The notes under the pieces were generated by a model. The model worked only from the letters and a program-made list of their open reading frames with translations. It made no database searches and was not told the origin of the DNA. From NCBI GenBank assembly GCA_024229615.1, contig JAAESG010000355.1, forward strand, positions 1-53,601: a stretch of 53,601 bases of DNA, in the 5' to 3' direction. Made by a program: the position numbers and the translations under genes. The DNA comes from Gammaproteobacteria bacterium. Its GTDB lineage: Bacteria > Pseudomonadota > Gammaproteobacteria > GCA-001735895. Shown here piece after piece: positions 26,331 through 38,304 of this stretch. Position 1 is the stretch's first letter, and every line of letters begins with the position of its first letter.

Positions 26331-29156
26331 TTACTCGAGTCTATCCGAATACTCGGCTTCAAATGCAGCCTTGACCAACGCCGTTTCCTGTTTCTGGTGT
26401 AAGGCCATGTAACCCACTGCGGGTGATGCCGCCGAGATCCGACCTGCGTATTGTACCTGTAACGGTGTAAAGATCTCGTTCAGGCGGCTCTTGAATTCCC
26501 GGAACATCCCCTGATTCCGAGGCTCGTCCTGGCACCAGACAACATTTTCAAGCGCCGGGTAACGATCATGAATCGCCTTCAGGTCCGTTTTTGGAAAAGG
26601 ATACAGCTGTTCGATTCTGACGATCGCGGTGCTGTGATCGTATTGCTGTTCACGCGACTCGTAAAGTTTGTAGTATACCTTACCACTGCACAGAATCAGG
26701 CGCTTGACCTTGCTGTCGTCGGCTTTATCTACTTCGGGAATCACTTTCTGGAACTCACCTTCGCTGTAGGCACCAAGCGGCGAAACCGCGAGCTCGTGAC
26801 GCAACAGGCTTTTCGGGCTCATGACAACCAGGGGCTTACGAAAACCGCAGGCCATCTGGCTGCGTAACAGGTGAAAGATCTGTGCCGGCAAGCTTGGTTG
26901 AACTACACGCATATTGTGTTGCGCGCACAATTCGAGATAACGTTCGATGCGCGCCGAGGAATGTTCCGGTCCCTGACCCTCATAGCCATGCGGTAACAAC
27001 ATAACCAAACCACTGAGTCGACCCCATTTCATTTCGCCCGAGCTGATGAACTGATCTATAACCACCTGTGCGCCGTTGGCAAAATCGCCAAATTGGGCTT
27101 CCCAGATGACCAGTGTTTTCGGATCAGTCGAAGAATACCCGTATTCGAAGCCGAGTACCGCTTCTTCGGATAAGAACGAATTGATGACTTCGAAGCGTGG
27201 CTGATCCTCGGCGATATGTTTGAGTGGTTTATAAATACTGCCACTATTTTGATCATGCAAAGCAGCATGGCGATGGAAAAAAGTGCCACGTTCACTGTCC
27301 TGCCCTGACAGACGAATGCCATAACCGTCATCGAGTAGCGTGGCATAGGCAAGATTTTCCGCAAATCCCCAGTCGCCCGGAAGTTCACCGTCGAGCATTT
27401 TTTGCCGGTTCTCCATGATCTTGTCGACGCGCGGATGCATTTTAAAGTCTTCCGGCAGGGTTAATATGCTTTGACCCAATCGTTGAATTCTGTCCGTATC
27501 GACCGCGGTACCGGTTACCGAATTGACATCACCCTCCTGCAAACCCGCCCAATCACGCGCCGCCGTGGGTTCGAGTCCGGATATAACATTGAGGGCAACG
27601 GCTCCACCCTCATCCAGTGCGCGTCGATAGTCGGCGATCATTTCATCTACTTTTTTACGCGTCGTAAAACCCTCATTTATCAAACGTTCGGCGTGTAACT
27701 CGGCTAGTCGTGGGTGTTTGCGCACGGCCTGGTACATCAATGGCTGAGTAACCGCAGGCTCATCCGCTTCGTTATGACCGTAACGACGGTAGCAAACCAT
27801 ATCGATGACAACATCCTTCTGGAAAGTTTCACGATACTTGACCGCAATTTCGGCGATAAACACACAGGCTTCCGGATCGTCTCCATTAACATGAAAAATG
27901 GGTGCCTGTACGATGCGTGCAACCTCGGTGCAGTAGAGCGAGGAGCGCATATCACGCGGATTGCTGGTGGTGAATCCGATCTGGTTGTTGACAATAATGT
28001 GGATAGTGCCACCGGTGCGGTAGCCCCTGGTTTCACACATATTGAAGGTTTCCATGACCACACCCTGACCGGCGAATGCCGAGTCACCATGAATCAGTAC
28101 CGGCAATACATCGTTCGTGGTGCGGTCGCTAAAGCGACGTTGGCGCGCCCTCACCGAGCCTTCTACAACCGGGTCCACAATCTCAAGATGTGAGGGGTTA
28201 AATGCAAGTGCCAGGTGCATCGGTCCGGAATCCGTATATATATCGGATGAAAAACCCTGGTGATACTTGACGTCGTGGTTGTAACGTTCGTCAAAATCGA
28301 CGTTGCCTTCGAATTCATCGAACAGGTCACTCGGCATTTTGCCGAAGATATTGGTGAGTACGTTCAGACGGCCCCGATGAGCCATGCCGATGACAACCTC
28401 GTGGGTATTGGTAACGCCGGCCTGTTGCACGACTCGATCGATAATCGGGATCAAAGATTCCCCGCCTTCCAGTGAAAAGCGTTTTTGGCCGATGTATCGC
28501 GTATGCAGGTGTTTTTCCAGATATTCTGCGGCGATAATCCGGTCTAGAATTCGATTACGGCGACCTTCCCGGAAGTTGGGTGTTGCCATTGTGGTTTCGA
28601 TCTGTACCTGGATCCAGCGTTTTTGCGCCCGATCCTCAATGTGCATGTACTCCGAACCTATCGCGCCACAATAAATTTTTTCGAGGCGTTCGATAATTTC
28701 CCGTAACGGTGCTTCTTCGACACCAAACAGTGAACCCGTGTTAAAAACCGTATCGAGATCCGCTGCCGACAGGTTGTTGCCTTCGAGTGTCATGTCCTTG
28801 ATTTCGGGAATCCTGAACAGATTCAGCGGATCCAGGCGTGCTTTCTGATGACCCTTGACCCGATATACACTGATTAACTGCAACACCCTGACCTGCTTGG
28901 CGTCATGCTCGTGCAAGTCGCCGCTACTGATGCCATTACCTGCCTTCTTGTTGCGCACCGCGGACTTCATCTGCGCCTGGATTTCAAGGTGATCCTGATC
29001 CGCAGTCAACGCTCCATTTTTCAATTCAGCGAACCAGTTGCGCCAATTTTCATCGACACTGGATTCATCCTTGAGATATTTAGAATAGAGTTCTTCGATG
29101 AATGCAGCATTGCTCCCGTGAAGGTAACTTTGTTGCTGCATTTTTTTCATGCTCAT
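26331..29156 (-). CDS. sucA: 2-oxoglutarate dehydrogenase E1 component
   Basis: The thiamine-diphosphate-dependent decarboxylase of the TCA cycle complex, 941 residues, close to the E. coli length. The N terminus ([16 protein letters not shown]) matches the E2-binding region; [23 protein letters not shown] and [16 protein letters not shown] mark the ThDP and substrate site. An ATG two codons downstream (29150) is an alternative start; an AAGGT motif favours 29156. sucB follows in the same operon; succinate dehydrogenase and lpd are not in the window. Confidence 0.97.
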   Translation of the reverse strand: MSMKKMQQQSYLHGSNAAFIEELYSKYLKDESSVDENWRNWFAELKNGALTADQDHLEIQAQMKSAVRNKKAGNGISSGDLHEHDAKQVRVLQLISVYRVKGHQKARLDPLNLFRIPEIKDMTLEGNNLSAADLDTVFNTGSLFGVEEAPLREIIERLEKIYCGAIGSEYMHIEDRAQKRWIQVQIETTMATPNFREGRRNRILDRIIAAEYLEKHLHTRYIGQKRFSLEGGESLIPIIDRVVQQAGVTNTHEVVIGMAHRGRLNVLTNIFGKMPSDLFDEFEGNVDFDERYNHDVKYHQGFSSDIYTDSGPMHLALAFNPSHLEIVDPVVEGSVRARQRRFSDRTTNDVLPVLIHGDSAFAGQGVVMETFNMCETRGYRTGGTIHIIVNNQIGFTTSNPRDMRSSLYCTEVARIVQAPIFHVNGDDPEACVFIAEIAVKYRETFQKDVVIDMVCYRRYGHNEADEPAVTQPLMYQAVRKHPRLAELHAERLINEGFTTRKKVDEMIADYRRALDEGGAVALNVISGLEPTAARDWAGLQEGDVNSVTGTAVDTDRIQRLGQSILTLPEDFKMHPRVDKIMENRQKMLDGELPGDWGFAENLAYATLLDDGYGIRLSGQDSERGTFFHRHAALHDQNSGSIYKPLKHIAEDQPRFEVINSFLSEEAVLGFEYGYSSTDPKTLVIWEAQFGDFANGAQVVIDQFISSGEMKWGRLSGLVMLLPHGYEGQGPEHSSARIERYLELCAQHNMRVVQPSLPAQIFHLLRSQMACGFRKPLVVMSPKSLLRHELAVSPLGAYSEGEFQKVIPEVDKADDSKVKRLILCSGKVYYKLYESREQQYDHSTAIVRIEQLYPFPKTDLKAIHDRYPALENVVWCQDEPRNQGMFREFKSRLNEIFTPLQVQYAGRISAASPAVGYMALHQKQETALVKAAFEAEYSDRLE

Positions 29157-29408
29157 GATGGCTTACCTTTAGGCTGATTCATCGGCCGGAGAAATAGACA
29201 TACTGTTCACATAATAGCCGAAGTTCAGTGATTAATAATGCAAATTATTCAGCATCGATACGATGCGAAGAATCGGAACAATTGTCAATATCAATCTGTG
29301 CTGCTCCTATATACCGCAGGAAGCTGTTTTTAATCCCACCAGCACTGTTAGAATACCTGCATTCTCAACCTGCACCCTAAGATATTTCATTGAAGGAGTA
29401 CTCGCAGT

Positions 29409-31082
29409 ATGGCGCAATATATTTTCACCATGAACGGGGTGGGCAAGGTCGTCCCCCCGCAAACCGAAATTCTGAAAAATATTTCGCTCAATTTTTTCCC
29501 GGGCGCAAAGATCGGGGTGCTGGGTTATAACGGCGCCGGAAAATCCACGTTGCTGCGTATCATGGCGGGAGTCGATACCGAACACAGCGGCGAAGCCCGA
29601 CCACAGGCCGGCACCAAGATCGGGTACTTGCAGCAGGAACCTGAGCTCAACGCGAACCTGAATGTACGCGGCAACGTCGAACTGGGCGTCGCCGAAAGCA
29701 AGGCCCTGCTCGATCGCTTCAACGAAATCAACCTGAAATTCGCCGAGCCCATGTCCGATGATGAAATGAACGATTTACTCGCGCAGCAAGCCGAGATGCA
29801 GGAGAAAATCGATGCTGCCGGCGCCTGGGATCTGGAGCGCAAGCTGGATATCGCTGCTGACGCCTTGCGATTGCCTGCCTGGGATGCCGAGGTTGAACAT
29901 TTATCCGGGGGCGAAAAACGGCGCGTCGCCTTGTGTCGCTTGCTGTTGTCGAATCCCGACATGCTGATACTGGACGAGCCCACCAATCATCTCGACGCGG
30001 AATCGGTGGCCTGGCTGGAACGTTTCCTCAAGGATTTCCCGGGTACAGTGGTGGCGGTGACCCATGACCGCTATTTCCTCGATAATGTTGCCGGCTGGAT
30101 TCTTGAACTCGATCGCGGGCATGGAATTCCGTGGGAAGGTAACTACTCTTCCTGGCTTGAGCAGAAACAGAAACGCCTCGAGCACGAAGAACGCTCCGAA
30201 AAGGCACGTCAGAAATCAATGCAGGCAGAACTGGAGTGGGTACATGCCAATCCCAAGGGACGCCAGTCGAAGAGCAAGGCACGCCTCAAACGCTTCGAGG
30301 AACTGTCTTCGCAGGAATACCAGAAACGTTCAGAAACTCGCGAGCTTTACATCCCACCCGGGCCACGCCTCGGCGACTTAGTCGTCGAGATCGAAGGCGG
30401 TAAGAAGTCCTACGATGACAAACTGCTCTACCAGAACCTGGAGTTCAAGCTGCCGCGCGGCGGCATCGTCGGCATTGTCGGTCCAAACGGAGCGGGAAAG
30501 ACCACGCTGTTTCGCATCATGGTTGGTCAGGACACCCTCGATGAAGGCTCGATCAAAATCGGTGAAACCGTGAAAGTCGCCTATGTCGATCAGTCGCGTG
30601 ACGACCTCGATGGTAGTAAAACTGTTTGGCAGGAGCTCTCCGACGGGCTTGATAACATCGTGGTCGGCAGCTACGAAGTGCCATCACGAGCCTATGTATC
30701 ACGTTTCAACTTCCGTGGCGCGGCGCAACAAAAGTTTGTCAAGGATCTCTCCGGTGGTGAACGCAATCGCCTGCATCTGGCCAAGCTATTGAAGAGTGGT
30801 GGAAACCTGTTGTTACTCGACGAGCCGACCAATGACCTCGACGTCGAAACCCTGCGAGCACTCGAAGAAGCGATACTCGATTTCCCCGGTTGCGTGGTCG
30901 TTATATCGCACGACCGCTGGTTTCTGGACCGCATCGCAACCCATATCATCGCGTTTGAGGGTAACAGCGAAGTCTATACTTATGAAGGCAATTACAGCGA
31001 GTACGAGAGTCATCGCAAGCAACGCCTGGGTCAGGAGGCCGATCAGCCGCACAGAATAAAATACAAGAAGCTCGAAGTCTAA
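29409..31082 (+). CDS. ettA: Energy-dependent translational throttle protein (ABC-F)
   Basis: A soluble ABC-F ATPase that binds the ribosomal E site and couples translation initiation to ATP level. The 557 residues hold two nucleotide-binding domains: the first with GYNGAGKST and [17 protein letters not shown], the second with GPNGAGKTT and [13 protein letters not shown], and both with [20 protein letters not shown] Walker B-D-loops. The toothpick-like P-site interaction linker lies between (about 240-320). AAGGAG precedes the ATG. Its TAA overlaps the next ATG by one base, so it is translationally linked to the DUF815 ATPase. Confidence 0.96.
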   Translation: MAQYIFTMNGVGKVVPPQTEILKNISLNFFPGAKIGVLGYNGAGKSTLLRIMAGVDTEHSGEARPQAGTKIGYLQQEPELNANLNVRGNVELGVAESKALLDRFNEINLKFAEPMSDDEMNDLLAQQAEMQEKIDAAGAWDLERKLDIAADALRLPAWDAEVEHLSGGEKRRVALCRLLLSNPDMLILDEPTNHLDAESVAWLERFLKDFPGTVVAVTHDRYFLDNVAGWILELDRGHGIPWEGNYSSWLEQKQKRLEHEERSEKARQKSMQAELEWVHANPKGRQSKSKARLKRFEELSSQEYQKRSETRELYIPPGPRLGDLVVEIEGGKKSYDDKLLYQNLEFKLPRGGIVGIVGPNGAGKTTLFRIMVGQDTLDEGSIKIGETVKVAYVDQSRDDLDGSKTVWQELSDGLDNIVVGSYEVPSRAYVSRFNFRGAAQQKFVKDLSGGERNRLHLAKLLKSGGNLLLLDEPTNDLDVETLRALEEAILDFPGCVVVISHDRWFLDRIATHIIAFEGNSEVYTYEGNYSEYESHRKQRLGQEADQPHRIKYKKLEV

Positions 31083-31921
31083 TGTCCGATATCGAAAAAC
31101 TCTTCAAACGCCTCGACCTCCTGCTTGACCGCGTCGAAAAAATGGTGCCGGGCCAGGACGAGATCAAAACTGAACCAGGATATTCCGCCTACCGCTGGTC
31201 AGCCGGTGGACTCGACGGGATATCGCAGTTTGATCAGGTGGACAGGACTGAGCTATTGCACCTCGAGCGTCAGCAAAACCTGCTATTCAAGAACACATCA
31301 CAGTTCCTCAATCATAAGCTTGCCAATAACGCCTTGTTGTGGGGGGCTCGCGGCACCGGCAAGTCTTCGTTGATCAAGGCGCAATTAACAGAATTCAAGA
31401 ACCAGGGTCTGTGCATCGTCGAAATTCCTAAAGCTGCCACCAGCGAGCTATTCGACATCATCCACACACTGGCCGTCGATGGACGTAAATTTATTATTTA
31501 TCTCGACGACCTGTCTTTTGAAGCCAACGACGACTCGTACAAGGCGCTCAAGGCTTGCCTGGAAGGTTCGCTGCAACCACAGCCCGATAACGTCATCATT
31601 TATGCCACATCGAATCGCCGTCACCTGATGCCCGAATCGATGCAGGACAATCTGGACAGCACCATGGTCGATGGACAACTCCATCCGAGCGACGGCATCG
31701 AGGAAAAAATTTCGCTATCCGACCGTTTCGGCCTGTGGCTGTCCTTCCACCCCTTCACTCAGGAGCAGTACCTGGCGGTGGTCGAGCAAACCTTGTGCGC
31801 CAGGAAGTTGAAAATGGATGAGGAAGCGCGCCTCGAGGCAGTACGATTTGCGACTCAACGCGGATCACGCAGCGGGCGTATTGCCGTGCAGTTCGCGGCC
31901 TACTGGGAAAGCCTGCTTTAA
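31082..31921 (+). CDS. DUF815-family AAA-type ATPase
   Basis: A 279-residue P-loop protein of the DUF815 family. Walker A is LLWGARGTGKSSLIKA (about residue 85), Walker B is FIIYLDDLSFE, and a sensor-like IIYATSNRRHLMPE follows, as in AAA ATPases. Nothing is established about its biological role. The ATG overlaps the ettA stop (TAATG), indicating coupled translation. Downstream are about 110 bases before the nap operon, including the FNR-type box. Confidence 0.85.
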   Translation: MSDIEKLFKRLDLLLDRVEKMVPGQDEIKTEPGYSAYRWSAGGLDGISQFDQVDRTELLHLERQQNLLFKNTSQFLNHKLANNALLWGARGTGKSSLIKAQLTEFKNQGLCIVEIPKAATSELFDIIHTLAVDGRKFIIYLDDLSFEANDDSYKALKACLEGSLQPQPDNVIIYATSNRRHLMPESMQDNLDSTMVDGQLHPSDGIEEKISLSDRFGLWLSFHPFTQEQYLAVVEQTLCARKLKMDEEARLEAVRFATQRGSRSGRIAVQFAAYWESLL

Positions 31922-31966
31922 GCCCGGCCATGCTCGCGGTAAATTAATTCCTAATTGCAAATTAAG

Positions 31967-31980
31967 TTGATCTGGATCAA
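31967..31980 (+). promoter_or_regulatory. FNR/ANR-type operator upstream of napF
   Basis: TTGATCTGGATCAA is an exact match to the FNR half-site pair TTGAT-N4-ATCAA. Its centre is about 59 bases before the napF ATG. An activator at -41.5 would place the transcript start near 32015, with AT-rich TGAATATTAG (32001-32010) as a plausible -10 region. This predicts oxygen-limited induction of the nap operon. Confidence 0.85.
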
Positions 31981-32032
31981 CATGTCCCAGTGTTGTTGCG
32001 TGAATATTAGCAGATCTGAGCAACTAAAATTA

Positions 32033-32539
32033 ATGAACACATCAATCAGTAGGTTTGACTTCTTACAGGGAAAGTTTAGTGCAAAAAACCACCCGGTAAG
32101 ACCACCCTGGGCACTAGCCGAATCCGACTTTATCGACATTTGTAATCATTGTGGGGATTGTGTCAAGCAGTGCCCAACTAAAATAATTACCATGGGTCGA
32201 GGGCGATTTCCAGTGGTTAGTTTTGAATACGGTGAATGCCTGCTTTGTGGGGACTGTGTCAAAGCCTGTTTAACCGGCGCCTTGACACAGGCTCGCCAGA
32301 CCTCGGCCTGGGCTCTGAAAGCGGGACTTTCCACAGAGCGCTGTCTTGCCTTCAAATCGGTCGAATGTCGAAGTTGCTATGACCCTTGCGAGAGCCGCGC
32401 AATCAAAATGAAAAGCCAGATCGGCGCGGTTGCAATTCCAGTTATCGACGAATCGCTCTGTAATGGTTGTGGTGCCTGCTATGCACCCTGCCCAACAGGC
32501 GCCATTGAAATACGAAAACTACTGGAGCCAGCAGCATGA
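32033..32539 (+). CDS. napF: Ferredoxin-type protein NapF
   Basis: A 168-residue cytoplasmic iron-sulfur protein thought to assist NapA maturation. Three 4Fe-4S motif regions are visible: CNHCGDCVKQCP, CLLCGDCVKAC with the NapF-typical CRSCYDPCESRAI, and CNGCGACYAPCP. The frame is open from 31955, but the longer start would place the FNR box inside the gene; the ATG at 32033 (MNTSISRFDF) gives a normal NapF N terminus. It overlaps napD by four bases (ATGA) and is first in napFDAGHBC. Confidence 0.93.
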   Translation: MNTSISRFDFLQGKFSAKNHPVRPPWALAESDFIDICNHCGDCVKQCPTKIITMGRGRFPVVSFEYGECLLCGDCVKACLTGALTQARQTSAWALKAGLSTERCLAFKSVECRSCYDPCESRAIKMKSQIGAVAIPVIDESLCNGCGACYAPCPTGAIEIRKLLEPAA

Positions 32540-32775
32540 ATATCAGCGGTGTACTGGTGCACGCCTACCCCGAGAAGATCGCATCCGTTTCTCGCCATCT
32601 GGAAACGATAGCGGGACTCGAGATCCACGCCAGCAACGAAGCTGGAAAAATCGTGGTCACGCTGGAAGAAGCTGACGACACCAGCATGTCTGGCAAATTA
32701 CTGGATTTACAGAAGATACCCGGGGTCTTGAACGCCTCGATGATTTACCACCAATTTGACGAATTACGAGATTGA
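32536..32775 (+). CDS. napD: NapA signal-peptide chaperone NapD
   Basis: A 79-residue cytoplasmic chaperone that binds the Tat signal peptide of Nap[16 protein letters not shown] and the [12 protein letters not shown] segment are typical of NapD. The ATG overlaps the napF stop; napA follows after a strong ribosome-binding site. Confidence 0.93.
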   Translation: MNISGVLVHAYPEKIASVSRHLETIAGLEIHASNEAGKIVVTLEEADDTSMSGKLLDLQKIPGVLNASMIYHQFDELRD

Positions 32776-32827
32776 GTACGTGCCGGGCACAAACCCGGGA
32801 TCCGACATGGTCTACAGGAGGCCTGAA

Positions 32828-35368
32828 ATGAAACTGAGCAGACGAGATTTCATCAAAACCAACGCCGCAGCTGCTACCGCAGCGGCAGCCGGGATTACCC
32901 TACCCGGCGTCAATACCGCTCTCGCGGCCAGCAAGGACGATATTCGATGGGACAAGGCGCCCTGTCGATTCTGCGGCACCGGATGCAGTGTGCTGGTCGG
33001 TACAAAAAACGGGCGAATCGTGGCCACCCAGGGTGATCCGGATGCGCCAGTCAATCGAGGACTTAACTGTATCAAGGGCTACTTCCTGTCGAAGATTATG
33101 TATGGCAAAGACCGCCTCACCCAACCCCTGTTACGCATGAGTAATGGTGAGTATGACAAGGAAGGCGAATTTACAGCGGTCAGCTGGGAAAAAGCCTTCG
33201 ATGTCATGGAAGAAAAATTCAAGGCGGCGTTGAAACACGATATAGAAGCCAACAAGGGAAAACCGCCCGAGAAAATCGTCTCGACCGTCGGCATGTTTGG
33301 CTCGGGTCAATGGACCGTATGGGAAGGCTATGCGGCCTCCAAGCTTTACAAGGCCGGGTTCAGATCCAACAACATCGACCCCAATGCCCGCCACTGTATG
33401 GCTTCCGCAGTTGGTGCATTCATTCGCGGCTTTGGTTCCGATGAACCAATGGGTTGCTACGACGACCTCGAGCACGCCGATGCCTTCGTACTATGGGGTT
33501 CGAACATGGCTGAAATGCACCCCATTCTCTGGTCACGCCTTACCGATACCCGCTTGACCAAACCGGGTTGCGAAGTACATGTACTGTCGACTTTCGAACA
33601 CCGCTGTTTCGACCTCGGCGACAATAACATGGTGTTTACGCCACAAACCGACCTCGCGATCCTGAACTACATCGCCAACTACATCATTCAAAACAAGGCT
33701 TATGATCAGGATTTCATCGACAACCACGTCAATTTCACCAAGACGCCAACCGACATCGGTTATGGCCTGCGACCCGAGCACCCATTACAGCAAAAGGCGA
33801 AAAACGCCAACAAAGGCAAGCTCTCGAAAATCAGTTTCGAGGAATACGCGAAATCAGTAGAGCCCTATACACTCGAGTATGCGGCGGAGCTTTCCGGGGT
33901 ACCCGAGAAGAAACTGCTCAAACTGGCAAAACTCTACGCCGATCCCAAGCGCAAAATTAGTTCTTACTGGACCATGGGATTCAATCAGCATTCCCGCGGC
34001 GTCTGGGCTAACGGTCTGCTCTACAACATACATCTGTTAACGGGCAAGATATCCGAACCCGGCAACAGCCCGTTTTCGCTGACCGGGCAACCCTCCGCCT
34101 GTGGTACCGCTCGCGAAGTGGGAACCTTTGCGCATCGCTTGCCGGCCGACTATGTCGTGTTCAAAAAGCCGCATCGCGATCTCGCAGAAAAGATATGGGG
34201 ATTACCTGCCGGAACCCTGCCGGGCAAAAAAGGCTATCACGCAGTGCTACAAAATCGCATGCTCAAAGACGGCAAGCTCAACGCCTATTGGGTGCAGTGT
34301 AACAACAACATGCAGGCTGCCCCCAACATGAACGAGGAAACCCTGCCGGGTTATCGCAATCCAGCTAATTTTATCGTGGTTTCGGATCCCTATCCGACAG
34401 TCACGGCGATGGCGGCCGACCTGATATTGCCGACCGCAATGTGGACCGAAAAAGAAGGTGCCTATGGTAACGCGGAACGGCGTACCCAGTTCTGGCGTGA
34501 ACAGGTTCAGGCTCCAGGTGAATCGAAATCCGATCTATGGCAAGTGGTTGAATTTTCCAAGCGGTTCAAGGTGGAAGACGTCTGGCCCGAGGAGGTTCTC
34601 GCTAACAAACCTGATTTGCGCGGTAAGACGCTTTACCATGTATTGTTTGCCAACGGTCAGGTCGACAAATTCGGCAAAACCTCGGTCACCGACAAGCGTG
34701 GCAACCAATACAGCAATCACGAAATGGAGGATTTCGGATTTTACCTGCAAAAAGGATTGTTCGAAGAGTATCGCCGATTTCAGTTCGAGGGTCCGAAGAA
34801 AGGCCACGAGATGGCCGATTTCGATACTTACCACGAAACGCGCGGCTTGCGCTGGCCGGTTATCGACGGCAAAGAAACCCTTTGGCGTTACCGCGAAGGC
34901 TACGACCCCTATGTCAAAGCCGGTGAAAAAGTAAAGTTTTACGGCAAAAGTGACGGTCGCGCTAATATTATCACCGCGCCTTACGAGCCAGCGGCCGAAA
35001 GCCCCGACGCAGAGTACGATCTCTGGCTGAGCACCGGTCGCGTACTCGAACACTGGCATTCGGGTTCTATGACCCGACGCGTACCCGAGCTTTACCGCGC
35101 GTTTCCGGACGCGGTGATCTACATGCATCCAGATGACGCCAAGGAGCGCGGCTTGCGCCGTGGCATATCCGCTCGCCTGGTCAGCCGTCGTGGTGAGATC
35201 AGCGCTCGTATCGAAACCCGTGGACGCAACCGGGTACCAAGGGGACTGGTATTCGTGCCCTGGTTTGATGCGAGCCGATTGATCAACAAGGTTACCCTGG
35301 ATGCGACCGACCCGCTATCCAAGGAAACCGATTTCAAGAAATGCGCGGTCAAGGTGATCAAGGCTTGA
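32828..35368 (+). CDS. napA: Periplasmic nitrate reductase catalytic subunit
   Basis: Molybdenum-bis-MGD enzyme reducing nitrate to nitrite in the periplasm, 846 residues. The twin-arginine signal SRRDFIK is followed by an alanine-rich hydrophobic stretch. The 4Fe-4S cluster ligands are C46, C49, C53 and C81 (CRFCGTGC...NCIKGY), and the molybdenum-binding cysteine is C190 in [11 protein letters not shown]. The frame is open upstream to 32756, but an AGGAGG box just before the ATG at 32828 and the Tat signal fix the start. All cofactor residues are intact, so it should be active. Confidence 0.97.
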   Translation: MKLSRRDFIKTNAAAATAAAAGITLPGVNTALAASKDDIRWDKAPCRFCGTGCSVLVGTKNGRIVATQGDPDAPVNRGLNCIKGYFLSKIMYGKDRLTQPLLRMSNGEYDKEGEFTAVSWEKAFDVMEEKFKAALKHDIEANKGKPPEKIVSTVGMFGSGQWTVWEGYAASKLYKAGFRSNNIDPNARHCMASAVGAFIRGFGSDEPMGCYDDLEHADAFVLWGSNMAEMHPILWSRLTDTRLTKPGCEVHVLSTFEHRCFDLGDNNMVFTPQTDLAILNYIANYIIQNKAYDQDFIDNHVNFTKTPTDIGYGLRPEHPLQQKAKNANKGKLSKISFEEYAKSVEPYTLEYAAELSGVPEKKLLKLAKLYADPKRKISSYWTMGFNQHSRGVWANGLLYNIHLLTGKISEPGNSPFSLTGQPSACGTAREVGTFAHRLPADYVVFKKPHRDLAEKIWGLPAGTLPGKKGYHAVLQNRMLKDGKLNAYWVQCNNNMQAAPNMNEETLPGYRNPANFIVVSDPYPTVTAMAADLILPTAMWTEKEGAYGNAERRTQFWREQVQAPGESKSDLWQVVEFSKRFKVEDVWPEEVLANKPDLRGKTLYHVLFANGQVDKFGKTSVTDKRGNQYSNHEMEDFGFYLQKGLFEEYRRFQFEGPKKGHEMADFDTYHETRGLRWPVIDGKETLWRYREGYDPYVKAGEKVKFYGKSDGRANIITAPYEPAAESPDAEYDLWLSTGRVLEHWHSGSMTRRVPELYRAFPDAVIYMHPDDAKERGLRRGISARLVSRRGEISARIETRGRNRVPRGLVFVPWFDASRLINKVTLDATDPLSKETDFKKCAVKVIKA

Positions 35369-35385
35369 TCTGATCCGAGTGGAAA

Positions 35386-36198
35386 ATGCCGATTAAAGCT
35401 TCAAAATCGGGAGTCCCTTCCCGGCAGGCCGAAAGCCGACGCAGGTTTTTGCTCGACTTGAGTCGCAGTGCTACCGGGGTGACGCTATTGAGTCTCGGTG
35501 TGGGCCTGTATTCGCGTCAATCAGCGTCGATGCCCGCGGAAGCCATCCGACCTCCCGGCGCACTCGAAGAGGCAGAGTTCGCTTCGGCCTGTATTCGTTG
35601 CGGTCTGTGCGTGCGTGCCTGCCCCTTCGACACGCTGGACCTCGCGCGACTGGGAGATGGCATTACCACTGGTACACCTTATTTCACGGCACGCGATGTG
35701 CCCTGCGAGATGTGCGACGATGTTCCCTGCGTTCAGGCTTGCCCTTCGGGGGCGCTCGACCCCGAATTGAAGCAAATCGATGAGGCACGAATGGGGCTCG
35801 CAGTGCTAGTCGATCAGGAAAACTGCCTTAATTTTCGGGGTCTGCGTTGTGATGTCTGTTATCGCGTCTGCCCTGCGATCAATCAGGCGATTACGCTGAA
35901 ACACATCCCCAATACCCGCAGTGGCAAGCACGCCAAGTTCATCCCGACCGTGCACGCCGATGCCTGTACCGGTTGCGGCAAGTGCGAGTATTCCTGCGTA
36001 CTCGAGGAGGCGGCAATCAAGGTATTGCCGCTACATCTTGCCAGGGGTGAACTGGGCAAACACTACCGTTGGGGCTGGAAGGAAAAAGAAGCCGCTGGTT
36101 CGAGCCTGGTGACTCCGGATGGCGAGCACCGTTACAACTTGCCTTCCGGTAAAACCTATGATTTCGAAGGCGAAGGCCTGTTGGAGTCGAGCCAGTGA
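35386..36198 (+). CDS. napG: Ferredoxin-type protein NapG
   Basis: A 270-residue periplasmic iron-sulfur protein that, with NapH, passes quinol electrons toward NapC/NapAB. The N terminus has a Tat motif ([12 protein letters not shown]). Four 4Fe-4S motifs follow: [43 protein letters not shown] and [11 protein letters not shown]. It is somewhat longer than E. coli NapG (231). It overlaps napH by four bases (GTGA). Confidence 0.92.
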   Translation: MPIKASKSGVPSRQAESRRRFLLDLSRSATGVTLLSLGVGLYSRQSASMPAEAIRPPGALEEAEFASACIRCGLCVRACPFDTLDLARLGDGITTGTPYFTARDVPCEMCDDVPCVQACPSGALDPELKQIDEARMGLAVLVDQENCLNFRGLRCDVCYRVCPAINQAITLKHIPNTRSGKHAKFIPTVHADACTGCGKCEYSCVLEEAAIKVLPLHLARGELGKHYRWGWKEKEAAGSSLVTPDGEHRYNLPSGKTYDFEGEGLLESSQ

Positions 36199-37103
36199 AG
36201 AATTCTCCGTTTCCCGGATTCGAAGCCACCAAAAGCAAGGGCTGGTTGATGGCGCACAAATGGTTAATGCTACGCCGAATCAGCCAGATAACTATTTTTG
36301 CACTCTTTCTCCTGGGGCCTGTTTTCGGTGTCTGGGTTGTCAGTGGAAACCTGAACTCCAGCCTGACCCTGGAAATACTGCCATTGACTGATCCCTATCT
36401 ATTAACGCAATCCCTGGCCGCTGGCCACATGCAGGAAGCGACCGCACTGACAGGAGGTCTCATCGTCGTGGTTGTTTATTTTCTGCTCGGTGGCAGGACG
36501 TTCTGTTCGTGGGTGTGTCCGGTTAACCTGATAACCGACCTCGCCTTCTGGTTGCGCCAACGCCTCGGTATTCGTGGCGCATCCAGTCTCCCCAGGTACA
36601 CACGCTACCTGCTGCTCGTGGCAACACTGGTGTTGGCTTTTGTAACAGGCAGTATTGCCTGGGAGCTGATCAACCCGGTCTCGATGTTTCACCGCGGCGT
36701 AATTTTTGGAACCGGGTTCGCCTGGCTCATATTGCTCGCTGTGTTTCTCTTCGATCTGTTCGTCAGCCGTCGCGGCTGGTGTGGCCACCTCTGTCCGGTC
36801 GGCGCTTTCTACAGCTTGCTCGGTACGCACAGCATGCTGCGAGTACGCGCTAACGCTCGCGAGAAATGTGACGATTGCATGGACTGCTACCTGGTTTGTC
36901 CGGAGCAACAGGTACTACGACCTGTACTGAATGGCAGGGACAAAGGGATAGGACCTGTCATCGTTTCCCCAAACTGTACCAACTGTGGACGCTGTATCGA
37001 TGTCTGCTCGCAGGATGTCTTTCATTTCGGACTTCGATTTTACAATGCCGATCCGCTTGGATCTGATACCAACTACCTGGCTAGTCATTCTTCGGGAGTG
37101 TAA
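36195..37103 (+). CDS. napH: Quinol dehydrogenase membrane subunit NapH
   Basis: A 302-residue membrane protein with four predicted transmembrane helices, the loop motifs FCSWVCPVN and [11 protein letters not shown], and two C-terminal 4Fe-4S motifs ([27 protein letters not shown]). It oxidises quinol together with NapG. The start is GTG overlapping the napG stop. Confidence 0.93.
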   Translation: MKNSPFPGFEATKSKGWLMAHKWLMLRRISQITIFALFLLGPVFGVWVVSGNLNSSLTLEILPLTDPYLLTQSLAAGHMQEATALTGGLIVVVVYFLLGGRTFCSWVCPVNLITDLAFWLRQRLGIRGASSLPRYTRYLLLVATLVLAFVTGSIAWELINPVSMFHRGVIFGTGFAWLILLAVFLFDLFVSRRGWCGHLCPVGAFYSLLGTHSMLRVRANAREKCDDCMDCYLVCPEQQVLRPVLNGRDKGIGPVIVSPNCTNCGRCIDVCSQDVFHFGLRFYNADPLGSDTNYLASHSSGV

Positions 37104-37108
37104 GCACT

Positions 37109-37558
37109 ATGAAATATCTAAAAATTTTTACCATCTTAGTTACCATCCTGGGCTTAGGGCTCGCCTTCCAGTCGAGAGCGCAGGAGGTCAATTCACTGCG
37201 TGGTCCGGTCGATCTCGACCAGGACTCAAACGCACCTGAAATGAAGAAGTACCCGAAGGATGGAAAACCGATTGCACGCGACTATGTACAACAACCCCCA
37301 CTGGTACCGCACACAATCGCGCGCTACAAGATAAACCTGAAATCGAACAAATGTTTGAGCTGCCACAGCTGGAAAAACTATCGCCAATTCGATGCAACCA
37401 AAATCAGCCAGACACATTTCGAGGATCGTGATAACAATGTGCTGGCCAACGTTTCCGCACGCAGATATTTTTGCACTCAATGCCATGTACCTCAGGCAGA
37501 TGCCAAACCGCTGGTCGAGAACGAGTTCAAACCCGTTAGTGCAATCACCGGCGAGTAA
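37109..37558 (+). CDS. napB: Periplasmic nitrate reductase cytochrome subunit NapB
   Basis: A 149-residue secreted dihaem cytochrome c that delivers electrons to NapA. An N-terminal signal peptide ends near FQSRAQE; the two haem sites are CLSCH and CTQCH. It follows napH by five bases. Confidence 0.94.
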   Translation: MKYLKIFTILVTILGLGLAFQSRAQEVNSLRGPVDLDQDSNAPEMKKYPKDGKPIARDYVQQPPLVPHTIARYKINLKSNKCLSCHSWKNYRQFDATKISQTHFEDRDNNVLANVSARRYFCTQCHVPQADAKPLVENEFKPVSAITGE

Positions 37559-37588
37559 TCCTCGCCGCAGTAACACAGGAATCGCGTC

Positions 37589-38209
37589 ATGAGCAATCAA
37601 TCCGAAAATAAACCAAATTTCTTGAAATCACTGTGGCGAGTATTGAGAACTCCATCCGTAAGTTACTCGCTGGGCAGCGTGTTGCTGGTTGGATTTGTTT
37701 CCGGAATCATTTTCTGGGGCGGATTCAATACGGCCATGGAGATGACCAATAACGAGGAATTCTGCATCTCCTGTCACGAAATGGAAGACAACGTGTATGC
37801 AGAATACAAGGACACAATTCACTACAGCAACCGCACTGGAGTGCGGGCTACCTGTCCCGACTGCCACGTGCCGAAAGAATGGCAGCACAAGGTCATCAGG
37901 AAAATCCAGGCCAGTAACGAATTGCTGCACAAGGCACTCGGTTCGATCGACTCGCGTGAGAAATTTGAGGCCAAACGACTAAAACTCGCGCAAAACGTAT
38001 GGCGTGCGATGAAACAAACCGATTCGCGAGAATGCCGTAACTGTCACGACCTCGATTCGATGGATTTCGGCGAACAGGGACGTCGGGCAGTTAAACAGCA
38101 CTCGGAAGCACTGGAAAATAAGTCCACCTGTATCGACTGCCACAAGGGTATCGCGCACGAACTACCCGATATGCACGACGTCGATCCAACCAGTGTTATC
38201 GGTAACTGA
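37589..38209 (+). CDS. napC: Tetrahaem cytochrome c quinol dehydrogenase NapC
   Basis: A 206-residue NapC/NirT-family protein anchored by one N-terminal helix (about 28-50). It has four haem motifs: CISCH, CPDCH, CRNCH and CIDCH. It oxidises menaquinol or ubiquinol and reduces NapB. It is the last gene of the napFDAGHBC operon, which has the same order as in E. coli; no cytochrome c maturation (ccm) genes follow. Confidence 0.95.
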   Translation: MSNQSENKPNFLKSLWRVLRTPSVSYSLGSVLLVGFVSGIIFWGGFNTAMEMTNNEEFCISCHEMEDNVYAEYKDTIHYSNRTGVRATCPDCHVPKEWQHKVIRKIQASNELLHKALGSIDSREKFEAKRLKLAQNVWRAMKQTDSRECRNCHDLDSMDFGEQGRRAVKQHSEALENKSTCIDCHKGIAHELPDMHDVDPTSVIGN

Positions 38210-38304
38210 AAGCGTAGGTTTCATCCCGCAATCTGCACTGCAGATATCCGGGGTCTTGCTGGTTTGATTTGATTGCCGGATAAGAAAATCGTTGCGCAGA
38301 GCAA

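Noticed and set aside
27541-27580. tRNA-like GGGTTCGAGTCC text
   Set aside because: It lies inside the intact sucA coding frame and no cloverleaf can be built around it.
31955-32032. N-terminal extension of napF
   Set aside because: It would contain the FNR-type box and a cysteine-rich stretch not found in NapF; the ATG at 32033 fits the family.
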